Source: Candidatus Omnitrophica bacterium CG02_land_8_20_14_3_00__42_8 (GTDB lineage: Bacteria > Omnitrophota > Gorgyraeia > Gorgyraeales > Gorgyraeaceae). Taken from it: a stretch of DNA of 5,553 bases. Under the pieces are notes generated by a model. The model was not told where the DNA came from and made no database searches. It saw only the letters and a program-made list of their open reading frames with translations. Each line of letters starts with the position of its first letter. Position 1 is the first letter of the stretch. The stretch lies in NCBI GenBank assembly GCA_002780805.1, contig PEUD01000082.1:1-5553 (forward strand). The letters run 5' to 3'. The position numbers and the translations under genes were made by a program. Positions 1 through 5,398 of this stretch are shown here, one piece after another.

Positions 1-1
1 A

Positions 2-310
2 GCTCGCAGTCTTCTTAATAATCCCCAAGTTCTATTTATGGATGAGCCTACAAAGAGTTTAGATTATGCCATTGCTAAAGATCTAAGAAATTTTATTAAG
101 GAAAGGTTAGTAAGAGAGCAAAAAAGGACGGTTGTTTTTATTACGCATAATCTTTTTGAGGCAGAGGATCTTGCTGAGCGGATAGCGATTATGTATCAGG
201 GTCAGATTAGGGTTTGTGGAGCATTGTCTGAACTATGCCATAAAATTAATTCACCATTGGCAACAATAGAAGAGATATATGAGCGGGTTACAAAGGAAGA
301 TATTTCTTAA
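2..310 (+). CDS. ABC transporter ATP-binding protein, C-terminal fragment (5' end outside window)
   Basis: This is the nucleotide-binding subunit of an ABC transporter, which hydrolyses ATP on the cytoplasmic face to drive the membrane partner. The frame is already open at base 2, giving about 102 residues that start ARSLLNNPQVLFMDEPTKSLD. ARSLL is the helix that normally follows the LSGG signature, which must lie just left of the window. VLFMDEP is Walker B with the catalytic Glu, SLD is the D-loop, and FITHNLFEAEDLAERIAIM carries the switch (H-loop) His. The Met at 38 is therefore internal (inside Walker B) and is not the start. The tail after the H-loop is short, as in drug- or polysaccharide-export type ATPases. 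The gene overlaps the downstream permease start by 32 bp, so the two are very probably translationally coupled subunits of one exporter. The substrate cannot be told from this fragment. Confidence 0.95.
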   Translation, partial: ARSLLNNPQVLFMDEPTKSLDYAIAKDLRNFIKERLVREQKRTVVFITHNLFEAEDLAERIAIMYQGQIRVCGALSELCHKINSPLATIEEIYERVTKEDIS

Positions 311-1124
311 GATAGCTTGCCTACGGAAGATAGCTGCTTTTATAAAAAAGGATTTTCTAATTCAGTTAAGTTATCCATTTTCTTTTATCTTCAGCCTGTT
401 TAGTATTCTTGTTACAGTAGCAACTTTCTATTTTATCAGTAAGCTGTTTGGTCAAGAAGTAACTTTACACCTTAAAGATTATCAAACCGGCTATTTCCCC
501 TTTGTCCTCATAGGAATTGCCTTTTCCGGCTATCTTTCTACAGCTATACATAGCTTTTCTCAGAATATAAGACATGAACAGATTATAGGCACTTTAGAAG
601 CGATGATGGTAACTCCTACTAAACTTTCTATTCTTATTATTTCAATGTCACTATGGGACTTTTTATTTACCTCTATAACTACGGTTGTGTATCTATTATT
701 TGGAGTTTTATTTTTTAAGGTAGATTTAAGCCAAATGAACTTATTGGCTGCTTTAATAATTCTGATCCTAACGATTGTTTCCTTTAGTAGCATAGGTATA
801 ATCTCTGCCTCTTTTATCATGGTATTTAAAAAAGGTGATCCTATAAGTTGGTTAATTACCACATTTTCAGGATTCTTTGGTGGAGTATTTTTCCCTATCT
901 CTATATTGCCTAAGCCGTTACAGACTATTTCTTATCTCTTTCCTATCACTTATTCTTTAAGGGCCTTAAGACAGGCACTTTTGCAAGGTTACAGTCTTAA
1001 GATGCTTGCTTCTGATATAGGCGTGCTTTTAGTCTTTTGTGTTGTGTTACTGCCTTTGAGTATTTGGATATTTAAATGTGCAATAAAAAAGGCGAAGCAA
1101 GTAGGAAGTCTGGCACATTATTAG
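279..1124 (+). CDS. ABC-2 type transporter permease
   Basis: This is the membrane subunit of an ABC-2 type exporter, partner of the ATPase encoded just upstream. The 281-residue length is normal for a six-helix half-transporter. Hydrophobic segments lie at about residues 34-53, 72-90, 116-146 (long), 155-183, 189-208 and 246-265. Between the second and third is the amphipathic stretch RHEQIIGTLEAMMVTPT (98-114), the conserved E-x-GTLE-x-(L/M)-x-(V/T)TP region that contacts the ATPase. The C-terminal part GGVFFPISILPKPLQTISYLFPITYSLRALRQ (201-232) matches the ABC-2 hallmark. ATG 279 is the only usable start in frame before the first helix, with a weak purine stretch (AGAAGAG) just ahead of it, and it overlaps the ATPase end by 32 bp. 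No signal peptide is expected. ABC-2 permeases export drugs, polysaccharides, peptides or lipids; the substrate here is unknown. No clear terminator follows the stop codon. Confidence 0.93.
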   Translation: MSGLQRKIFLKIACLRKIAAFIKKDFLIQLSYPFSFIFSLFSILVTVATFYFISKLFGQEVTLHLKDYQTGYFPFVLIGIAFSGYLSTAIHSFSQNIRHEQIIGTLEAMMVTPTKLSILIISMSLWDFLFTSITTVVYLLFGVLFFKVDLSQMNLLAALIILILTIVSFSSIGIISASFIMVFKKGDPISWLITTFSGFFGGVFFPISILPKPLQTISYLFPITYSLRALRQALLQGYSLKMLASDIGVLLVFCVVLLPLSIWIFKCAIKKAKQVGSLAHY

Positions 1125-1143
1125 GAAAATAGGCGTATTGGTA

Positions 1144-1194
1144 ATGAAATTAGTGTCGTTTCTACGTAACATATCATTTAACAGTCAGTTACAT
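1144..1194 (+). pseudogene. Possible 5' remnant of a third gene of the ABC operon, cut by the IS1182 element
   Basis: An ATG lies 19 bases after the permease stop codon, with AGG at 1131-1133 as a weak ribosome binding site. It opens the frame MKLVSFLRNISFNSQLH. The frame runs straight into the left inverted repeat at 1195 and ends inside the IS at a TAA (1222-1224), adding only KRLLKNSVF. Same strand and close spacing suggest the start of a further operon gene whose body was displaced or lost when the IS arrived. The 17 residues are too few to assign a family, and a chance ORF is a real alternative. The sequence right of the IS pair (from 5261) shows no recognisable continuation. Confidence 0.25.
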
Positions 1195-1215
1195 AAGAGA
1201 TTGCTGAAAAATTCC
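1195..1215 (+). repeat. Left terminal inverted repeat of the IS1182 element
   Basis: The sequence starts AAGAGATTGCTG and ends AAAAATTCC. It is an exact reverse complement of 2914-2934 over 21 bases. The match stops one base outward on both sides (T against A), which sets the outer boundary to within a base or two. It lies about 100 bp beyond the transposase stop codon. Confidence 0.92.
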
Positions 1216-1314
1216 GTATTTTAAAGAATCTTTTAGCCCGGTAGCGCCAGACATTCTTTCTATCTCTACTTTTTCTCGTTCTTTGTTAACTTTTGTTTAA
1301 TCAGAACTTTAAAT

Positions 1315-2787
1315 TTAACCGTATCCTGCTAAAACAGGGGCAAGGTCCGGCTGAAGCCGTAAAAGCTTGATGATTCTTTTTACATTTATTACCAAAAAGG
1401 TCATCAATACCTGTATGGCAACGCGCCATCTGCCTCTGTATCGGGCACGAGTGAGATTATGCCACTTCTTTGCCTCGCCAAACTTGCGTTCTATAGCCTT
1501 ACGTTGAATGAAAGCCTGAATTCTCTGAGGGGTGTTATCAATGAGTTTTTCTAAATAATCATCGCTGATAAAAAGGCGGATACGCTTACAGTTTGGCTTA
1601 GGGCAACCGTAATTATTATTGCAATGTCTGCAAGATCCGGTAGAGAAGACATAAAGATAGCCTTGTTCCTGTCTGGTTTTTGAAATAGGAGAGTACCCTT
1701 CGGGGCAAATTAAGGTATCAGTATCTTTGTCATAGATGAAACTATCGAGGAATTTGCTCTTTCCCGAATTACGAGAAGGCATATAAGCAGCCATATCTTT
1801 GGAATGAATAGTTTTTCGGTTTAAGGCGCTGTCATAGAGGGCATCGGCAACTAGGGCTTTTTGGGTAATTCCTTTATCTTCGTCTTGTTGAATGAGTTTT
1901 CTGACGTCTTCATTATCAGCTTCGTTGGTATTACCGGGAACAGTATCAACCGAGGTGACTATTTGGGATCCGTCATCAAGCGAGGCATGGGCTTTGTAAC
2001 CAACGAATTTTTTAGTTGGTGATTTATAACCGCCTCTGGCGTCAGGGTCGGCAAAACTTAAAGGGCGAGCCTCATCCTGGGGATTAAGTATCTTATCGAG
2101 ATGGTCTATTATTTTATTGGTTTCGGAATTGGCTTTATATCGGCCTTTTAGTTCTTTTATAAATTCGCTGGTCAGCTTTACTTCGGCAGCCAGATCTTCT
2201 TTGCTCGGTTTCTTGTAGGCTTTTTCTTCAATGAGATATTTTTCTTTTAGCTTGGCTTGGCCTGGCTCTTTAGACAAAGCCTCTATTGCCTTAATGCGGC
2301 CTTGCCTTAATAGGTTGACGGTGTTAGGGATGGCGATATCGGCGATGATATGGGTGGCATCGAGTATCTTTAAATCGCCCTTGATTAAACCAAGATCCCT
2401 TGCTCTTACGACTATTTTGTTAAAAATGAACTTAAATTTATCTTCACCAAGCCTTTTTCTAAAAACTACTAAGGTGGTGTCGTCAGGCGTTGGTTCTTGT
2501 ATAGACAGACCGGCGAAGTAACGAAAGAGAACATTGGTTTGGATTTGTTCAACAATATCACGGTCGCTTAAAGAATACAAAAATTCTAAGAAAAGCATAC
2601 GGAATAAGACTTGAGGCAGGAAACTCCTTCTGCCTCGTGTATCGGAATATAAATCTCCTGTTTCGGAATCGACAAAAGAAAAGTCTAAATTCCGCTTTAT
2701 ATCCAGAAGCAGGTGTTCTTTAGGTAACAGGTGCCCATAGACAAAACTATTGAAGAAATCTTCTTGCATATTTGGTTTACCTAACAT
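1315..2787 (-). CDS. IS1182-family DDE transposase
   Basis: This transposase would cut and join the ends of its own element. The 490 residues are a normal full length. The N-terminal part (about 15-130, including RGRRSFLPQVLFRMLFLEFLYSLSDRDIVEQI-type sequence and the FRYFAGL helix) is the DUF772/InsH N-terminal domain. The RNase H-like core shows candidate catalytic D143 in KILDATHI, D315 in LVADALYDS and E433 in KAIERKFGEAK. After E433 come the basic stretch LTRARYRGRWRV and the final hydrophobic helix. Cysteines at 361, 386, 389, 395 and 400 form the zinc-ribbon-like insert usual in this family (DDE_Tnp_1_6). A charged insert at about 160-240 separates D143 from the rest of the core. The start at 2787 is fixed by a perfect AGGAGG at 2793-2798, five bases upstream. 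The gene converges on the ABC permease. No frameshift or missing key residue is seen. Confidence 0.94.
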   Translation of the reverse strand: MLGKPNMQEDFFNSFVYGHLLPKEHLLLDIKRNLDFSFVDSETGDLYSDTRGRRSFLPQVLFRMLFLEFLYSLSDRDIVEQIQTNVLFRYFAGLSIQEPTPDDTTLVVFRKRLGEDKFKFIFNKIVVRARDLGLIKGDLKILDATHIIADIAIPNTVNLLRQGRIKAIEALSKEPGQAKLKEKYLIEEKAYKKPSKEDLAAEVKLTSEFIKELKGRYKANSETNKIIDHLDKILNPQDEARPLSFADPDARGGYKSPTKKFVGYKAHASLDDGSQIVTSVDTVPGNTNEADNEDVRKLIQQDEDKGITQKALVADALYDSALNRKTIHSKDMAAYMPSRNSGKSKFLDSFIYDKDTDTLICPEGYSPISKTRQEQGYLYVFSTGSCRHCNNNYGCPKPNCKRIRLFISDDYLEKLIDNTPQRIQAFIQRKAIERKFGEAKKWHNLTRARYRGRWRVAIQVLMTFLVINVKRIIKLLRLQPDLAPVLAGYG

Positions 2788-2792
2788 ATCGG

Positions 2793-2798
2793 CCTCCT
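2793..2798 (-). promoter_or_regulatory. Ribosome binding site of the IS1182 transposase
   Basis: On the - strand this reads AGGAGG, a full consensus Shine-Dalgarno with five bases to ATG 2787. It selects that start over the internal Met at residue 7. Confidence 0.85.
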
Positions 2799-2826
2799 GT
2801 TTTTGTTTAACTTTATATCTGCCAAT

Positions 2827-2855
2827 ATGTTAGCATAGAATACAATAAAAAACAA
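2827..2855 (-). promoter_or_regulatory. Candidate promoter of the IS1182 transposase
   Basis: Read on the - strand, TTGTTT (2850-2855) is followed by a 17-base spacer and TAACAT (2827-2832). Transcription would begin about 35 bases before the start codon. Spacing is ideal and both hexamers match the sigma-70 consensus at four of six positions. The region is very AT-rich, so chance matches are possible. Confidence 0.45.
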
Positions 2856-2863
2856 GCATTTTA

Positions 2864-2892
2864 TCGTCGGGTAATATTATGTTTTCCGACGA
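2864..2892. repeat. Inverted repeat between the IS1182 promoter and its right end
   Basis: TCGTCGG (2864-2870) and CCGACGA (2886-2892) form a 7-bp stem around a 15-base AT-rich loop. It is the only GC-rich patch in this AT-rich stretch. It lies just upstream of the candidate -35, so it could bind a protein, pause transcription entering from outside, or assist transposase binding. There is no T-run on either strand to make it a classical terminator. Confidence 0.5.
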
Positions 2893-2913
2893 GAGAATAA
2901 ATTAAAGTTCAAG

Positions 2914-2934
2914 GGAATTTTTCAGCAATCTCTT
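2914..2934 (-). repeat. Right terminal inverted repeat of the IS1182 element
   Basis: GGAATTTTTCAGCAATCTC plus two further T's is the exact reverse complement of the left repeat at 1195-1215. The first TACCCA terminal repeat of the IS21-type element starts at 2941, six bases further on. Confidence 0.92.
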
Positions 2935-2940
2935 TAAAAT

Positions 2941-2970
2941 TACCCAGTTTCGGAACTGAAAATTACCCAC
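2941..2970 (+). repeat. Left terminal repeat of the IS21 element
   Basis: TACCCA occurs at 2941 and again at 2964, and AAAATTACCCA occurs at 2936-2946 and 2959-2969, giving a 23-bp period. The part GGAACTGAAAATTACCCAC (2952-2970) is identical to the reverse complement of the right end. In IS21-family elements such end repeats are the IstA binding sites. Confidence 0.82.
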
Positions 2971-2984
2971 TTTTTTCAAAAAAA

Positions 2985-3851
2985 TTATAGCTTCACCTTA
3001 CGTGGCCTGCCTCTTGGTCTCTTAACCTCTAAAGGTTGAAGTTCGTCTTCTCTGATTGTATAAGACAGCCGGCTTAAATCCTCTGGTTTTTCTGTTTGTT
3101 TGTATTCTGTAAAGTTCTCCAGTTTGTCCTTAAGTCTGTAACTTGAGCCCTTGATATTAATTACGTGACTATGATGAAGCAATCTATCTAATATAGCTGA
3201 GGCAATAACCTTATCCCCAAATATCTGGCCCCAGTCTTTGAATCCCTTGTTGGAGGTAATAATAAGTGAGTGTCTCTCATAATGATGGCTGATAAACTGG
3301 AAGAAGAGATTAGAGTCTTCTTGGTTTAAAGGCAGATATCCTAATTCATCAATTATCATCAAAGGACTCTGGTAATATCTTCTTAAGCGTGGGAATCTCT
3401 GATTGGGCTCCTGTCGCATCTTCTTCAGTAACATATCCAGGGTTAAAAAATAGGTGCGGATTCCCTTTGAGCAGGCTTTTATGCCTAAGGCAATAGCTAA
3501 ATGGGTCTTTCCTACCCCTGGAGGGCCTAAAAATATAACATTCTCTCTTTTTAGGGCAAAGTCCAGCTCGAATAGCTCATTTATTCTTTTTTTATCTAAG
3601 TTAGGTTGATAGGAAAAATCAAAACCCTCTAAGGTCTTATTATAGGGGAAACCTGCCTCTCTTAAAAGGAGCTGGAACCTATGGGATTGTTTGCAGGCAA
3701 CTTCTTCCTGAAGAAGCAGGTCCAGATATTGTGGATAGCTAAAACTGTCTTTATCTGCCTCTTTGGTAAGTGTGGCATACGCCTTCTTCATCCCAATCAA
3801 TCCCAATAGGTCTAAGTTATTCTCTATGCGCTCGGTTAATAGTCTATCCAT
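2985..3851 (-). CDS. istB: IS21-family helper ATPase IstB
   Basis: IstB is the AAA+ ATPase that, in IS21, assembles on target DNA and stimulates the IstA transposase. After an N-terminal helical domain (about 1-75) the ATPase core shows Walker A GPPGVGKT (109-116), Walker B LMIIDE (164-169) and sensor-1 IITSN (197-201). It then has the conserved LDRLLHHSHVINIKGSSYRLK stretch (221-241) with the expected arginines. At 288 residues it is longer than the roughly 250-260 usual for IstB. The extra C-terminal tail ends KRPRGRPRKVKL, which contains a GRP-core AT-hook-like motif (about 278-285). The start overlaps the end of istA by 8 bp and has GAGAGG (3859-3864) seven bases upstream, so translation is probably coupled to istA. 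No internal damage is seen. Confidence 0.95.
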   Translation of the reverse strand: MDRLLTERIENNLDLLGLIGMKKAYATLTKEADKDSFSYPQYLDLLLQEEVACKQSHRFQLLLREAGFPYNKTLEGFDFSYQPNLDKKRINELFELDFALKRENVIFLGPPGVGKTHLAIALGIKACSKGIRTYFLTLDMLLKKMRQEPNQRFPRLRRYYQSPLMIIDELGYLPLNQEDSNLFFQFISHHYERHSLIITSNKGFKDWGQIFGDKVIASAILDRLLHHSHVINIKGSSYRLKDKLENFTEYKQTEKPEDLSRLSYTIREDELQPLEVKRPRGRPRKVKL

Positions 3852-5127
3852 GGGCTAACCTCTCATAAACCTCCAGTTCTCTTTTTTGAACCTCCTCAAA
3901 GTATCCCGGATATTTGGCTAAAAGGTGGTCAAATCCTTCCTGTGCTATTGGTAGGGCTTGAGCAGCTAAAATAAACTCTCCCTGCGTAATTAGCTCTACG
4001 TAGCGGCTGTGATGCCTTAGTCCTTCATAATGCATAGGGTTAATAATCATCTGGCCTTTCTTTAAAAGGCATTTGGTATGCTGGGCAATGAGTTTACCGT
4101 GGTAAAGACAAAAAATATCCCTTCCATCATCCTGGACTTCTATGGTTTGTCCGGCATATATATGAGGCACACTATAGAAGTTAGCCTTATAACTTATCAG
4201 GCAGTCCTTGTTGACCTTATGTAGATGTGGGATTCTTGTGTCATATCTTATTGAGGGTAAAGCTTGCAGGTGTTCTTCTTTTAGCAGCTCGCAGATTTTG
4301 GCTTGATAGAGCCTATTATATCTTTGATTGGCGGTATTATCTAACCATAGCCATGCCTGTGTGTTTAAATCTGTTAGGTCTTTGAAGGTTCTGCCATAGA
4401 AAAAGTTCTCTCTGACATAACGGATTTTTCTCTCGGCCTTGCCTTTGCCTTCTTTATGGTATGGCAGGCATATATTTGGCTTAAAGTTATAAAATGTGGC
4501 AAAGTCTTTAAAGCCTTGATGAAAAACCGGTTTGCCATTTTCCCTTCTTATTACTATGGTGGATATATTATCATAGCGAATCTCTAAGGGTACCCCTTCA
4601 AAATACTCAAAGGCGTGAATATGGCAATTCTGCAGGGCCTGTTCCTTTTCATCTGCGCAGAATTCTATGTAAAGATTACGGCTGTAGCTTAAGGTAATGA
4701 TAAAACAATGCAAATCTACCATCTGCTCCCCCAATTTTACCTGAGCAAACTCTGCCCAGTCTGCCTGGCCCTGTTTGCCGGGAGGTGTCTCAACCCTGAT
4801 ATAAGCGCGAGGCTGTTTGGGTAATCTAATGGTGCGCACAAATTTACACAGCATTCTATAGCCACCATTATAGCCCCTCTCCTTAAGCTCTTCATAGAGT
4901 CTTATAGACGAAAGGAGAGGGTATTCTTTTAATCTCGCCTCTAAATAATCCCTATGTGGCTTTAATTGGCTTTTGCGATTCTGATTACGGTAGCCAGGAT
5001 AAACATCACAATTAAGATACTTTTTGACGGTCTTTCTATTTATCTTTAGAGTTCTTGCGATTTGTGATATATTATACCCTTGGTGAAATAACTGCTTTAT
5101 TGTCACGTATTCTTCCTTTGTCTTCAT
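3844..5127 (-). CDS. istA: IS21-family DDE transposase IstA
   Basis: IstA carries out DNA cleavage and strand transfer for the element, together with IstB. The 427 residues begin with a helix-turn-helix (about 9-38, IKQLFHQGYNISQIARTLKI then NRKTVKKYL) expected to bind the terminal repeats. The integrase core follows, with D123 in QADWAEF, D186 in IRYDNIST and E232 in GKGKAERKIRY; the D-E spacing of 45 residues fits an rve-type DDE enzyme. The last third (about 300-427) is the Mu-type beta-barrel and tail region with NFYSVPHIYAGQTIEV. ATG 5127 is fixed by AAGGAGAT at 5133-5140, five bases upstream. That site lies inside a strong inverted repeat which may control translation (5129-5209). The stop codon TAG overlaps the istB start by 8 bp. 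Confidence 0.95.
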   Translation of the reverse strand: MKTKEEYVTIKQLFHQGYNISQIARTLKINRKTVKKYLNCDVYPGYRNQNRKSQLKPHRDYLEARLKEYPLLSSIRLYEELKERGYNGGYRMLCKFVRTIRLPKQPRAYIRVETPPGKQGQADWAEFAQVKLGEQMVDLHCFIITLSYSRNLYIEFCADEKEQALQNCHIHAFEYFEGVPLEIRYDNISTIVIRRENGKPVFHQGFKDFATFYNFKPNICLPYHKEGKGKAERKIRYVRENFFYGRTFKDLTDLNTQAWLWLDNTANQRYNRLYQAKICELLKEEHLQALPSIRYDTRIPHLHKVNKDCLISYKANFYSVPHIYAGQTIEVQDDGRDIFCLYHGKLIAQHTKCLLKKGQMIINPMHYEGLRHHSRYVELITQGEFILAAQALPIAQEGFDHLLAKYPGYFEEVQKRELEVYERLAHG

Positions 5128-5128
5128 T

Positions 5129-5209
5129 GGCGATCTCCTTTCGTATTGCCCCCTTCTTAAGGGGTACTATGGTTTATACTCATATCACCATAGTATGAAA
5201 GGAATCGCC
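5129..5209 (-). promoter_or_regulatory. Foldback leader that can hide the istA ribosome binding site
   Basis: Read as RNA on the - strand, GGCGATTCCTTTC (5209-5197) pairs with GAAAGGAGATCGCC (5142-5129) in 13 base pairs with one bulged G. The right arm contains the complete istA Shine-Dalgarno (5133-5140) and ends one base before ATG 5127. Inside the outer stem sit two more perfect stems: TACTATGGT (5165-5173) with ACCATAGTA (5187-5195), 9 bp, loop 13; and CCCCTT (5150-5155) with AAGGGG (5159-5164), 6 bp, loop 3. The whole forms a closed three-way junction. A function in blocking istA translation on transcripts entering from outside is inferred. Confidence 0.75.
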
Positions 5210-5220
5210 TTTTATTTCAA
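5192..5220 (-). promoter_or_regulatory. Candidate istA promoter overlapping the foldback leader
   Basis: On the - strand, TTGAAA (5215-5220, five of six matching TTGACA) is followed by exactly 17 bases and CATACT (5192-5197, four of six matching TATAAT). The spacer is largely the anti-SD arm, so RNA starting near 5185 would lack that arm. A second -10-like TATAAA lies at about 5174-5179 without a good -35; it would also start downstream of the arm. Confidence 0.5.
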
Positions 5221-5230
5221 CTTTTTTTAG

Positions 5231-5260
5231 GTGGGTAATTTTCAGTTCCTTTTTTGGGTA
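5231..5260 (-). repeat. Right terminal repeat of the IS21 element
   Basis: GTGGGTAATTTTCAGTTCC (5231-5249) followed by a T-run and GGGTA is the inverse of the left end, with mismatches only in the five bases between the conserved blocks. TGGGTA recurs at 5232-5237 and 5255-5260, the same 23-bp period as at the left end. Confidence 0.82.
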
Positions 5261-5265
5261 TTATA

Positions 5266-5285
5266 CAGTGCTGTTAACAGTGCTG
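5266..5285. repeat. Short direct repeat with an internal palindrome
   Basis: CAGTGCTG occurs at 5266-5273 and 5278-5285, separated by TTAA. The centre CTGTTAACAG (5271-5280) is a perfect 10-bp palindrome. It adjoins the IS21 right end and could be a protein site or part of the original target. Nothing in the sequence decides this. Confidence 0.45.
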
Positions 5286-5308
5286 ACGCAAGGGTGGCAG
5301 GAGTCCAC

Positions 5309-5340
5309 GTCTGCCTGTCGGCAGACAGGAATTCTGCCTG
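5309..5340. repeat. GTCTGCC-TGTC-GGCAGAC palindrome, candidate dispersed intergenic repeat
   Basis: GTCTGCC (5309-5315) and GGCAGAC (5320-5326) make a 7-bp perfect stem with a TGTC loop. A second, mutually exclusive stem uses CCTGTC (5314-5319) and GACAGG (5324-5329) with loop GGCA. TCTGCCTG from the left arm recurs at 5333-5340. The patch is much more GC-rich than its surroundings. Such compact palindromes in intergenic DNA often belong to repeat families spread through a genome; copy number cannot be judged from one window. Confidence 0.55.
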
Positions 5341-5383
5341 CGTAGTATAAAGGCTATGCAAGACCTCTCCTAATAACTGTGCA

Positions 5384-5392
5384 TGATATAAT
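5384..5392 (+). promoter_or_regulatory. Extended -10 promoter ahead of the radical SAM gene
   Basis: TGATATAAT is a perfect extended -10 (TGn followed by TATAAT at 5387-5392). No good -35 is present at the right distance (5364-5369 is CCTCTC), as is tolerated for extended -10 promoters. Transcription would be expected to start about seven bases downstream, at or next to ATG 5399. Confidence 0.6.
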
Positions 5393-5398
5393 TTAAAT

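Larger units (their letters stand above)
1195..2934 (-). mobile_element. Complete insertion sequence, IS1182 family (about 1.74 kb)
   Basis: The element is bounded by 21-bp perfect inverted repeats (1195-1215 and 2914-2934) and holds one intact DDE transposase gene on the - strand. The length of about 1740 bp and the single long ORF fit the IS1182 family, as do the transposase domains. No convincing target duplication is seen: the left flank ends in GTTACAT and the right flank starts TAAAATTA. The right end lies only about six bases from the first terminal repeat of the adjoining IS21-type element. Both open reading frame and ends look intact, so the element could be active. Confidence 0.88.
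2941..5260 (-). mobile_element. Complete insertion sequence, IS21 family (about 2.32 kb)
   Basis: The element holds the two-gene istA-istB set in the standard order, on the - strand. It is bounded by related 30-bp ends (2941-2970 and 5231-5260, 25 of 30 positions matching). Each end has two TACCCA units 23 bp apart, like the multiple terminal repeats of the IS21 family. Length and gene set are typical, and both genes are intact. The exact tips are uncertain by about seven bases. At the right, extending to CA at 5266-5267 would give the TG...CA termini common in IS21 elements, but no matching TG is kept at the left. No target duplication is evident. Confidence 0.88.

Noticed and set aside
560..862. 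100-residue reading frame on the - strand inside the permease
   Set aside because: It is antisense to a clear ABC-2 permease, its sequence resembles no family, and it has no convincing ribosome binding site.
1166..1192. GTAAC...GTTAC inverted repeat after the ABC permease as a terminator
   Set aside because: Only a 5-bp AT-rich stem with a 17-base loop and no T-run; not a credible terminator.
2231..2521. 96-residue + strand reading frame inside the IS1182 transposase
   Set aside because: It is a shadow of the transposase frame, which carries the conserved catalytic motifs. No independent support.
1195..5260. The two ISs as a composite transposon
   Set aside because: They belong to different families with unrelated ends and transposases, and almost no DNA lies between them as cargo.
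1178..5281. TTAACAGT at 1178-1185 and 5274-5281 as a target duplication flanking the whole IS pair
   Set aside because: The copies lie 9 and 13 bases outside the element ends rather than next to them, and an 8-base AT-rich match by chance is likely. It would only be meaningful if the true ends lay further out.
5268..5345. Small open frame starting at GTG 5268 (about 25 codons) as a RiPP precursor gene
   Set aside because: It has no ribosome binding site, and its sequence comes mostly from the direct repeat and the palindrome. It shows no leader-core pattern.
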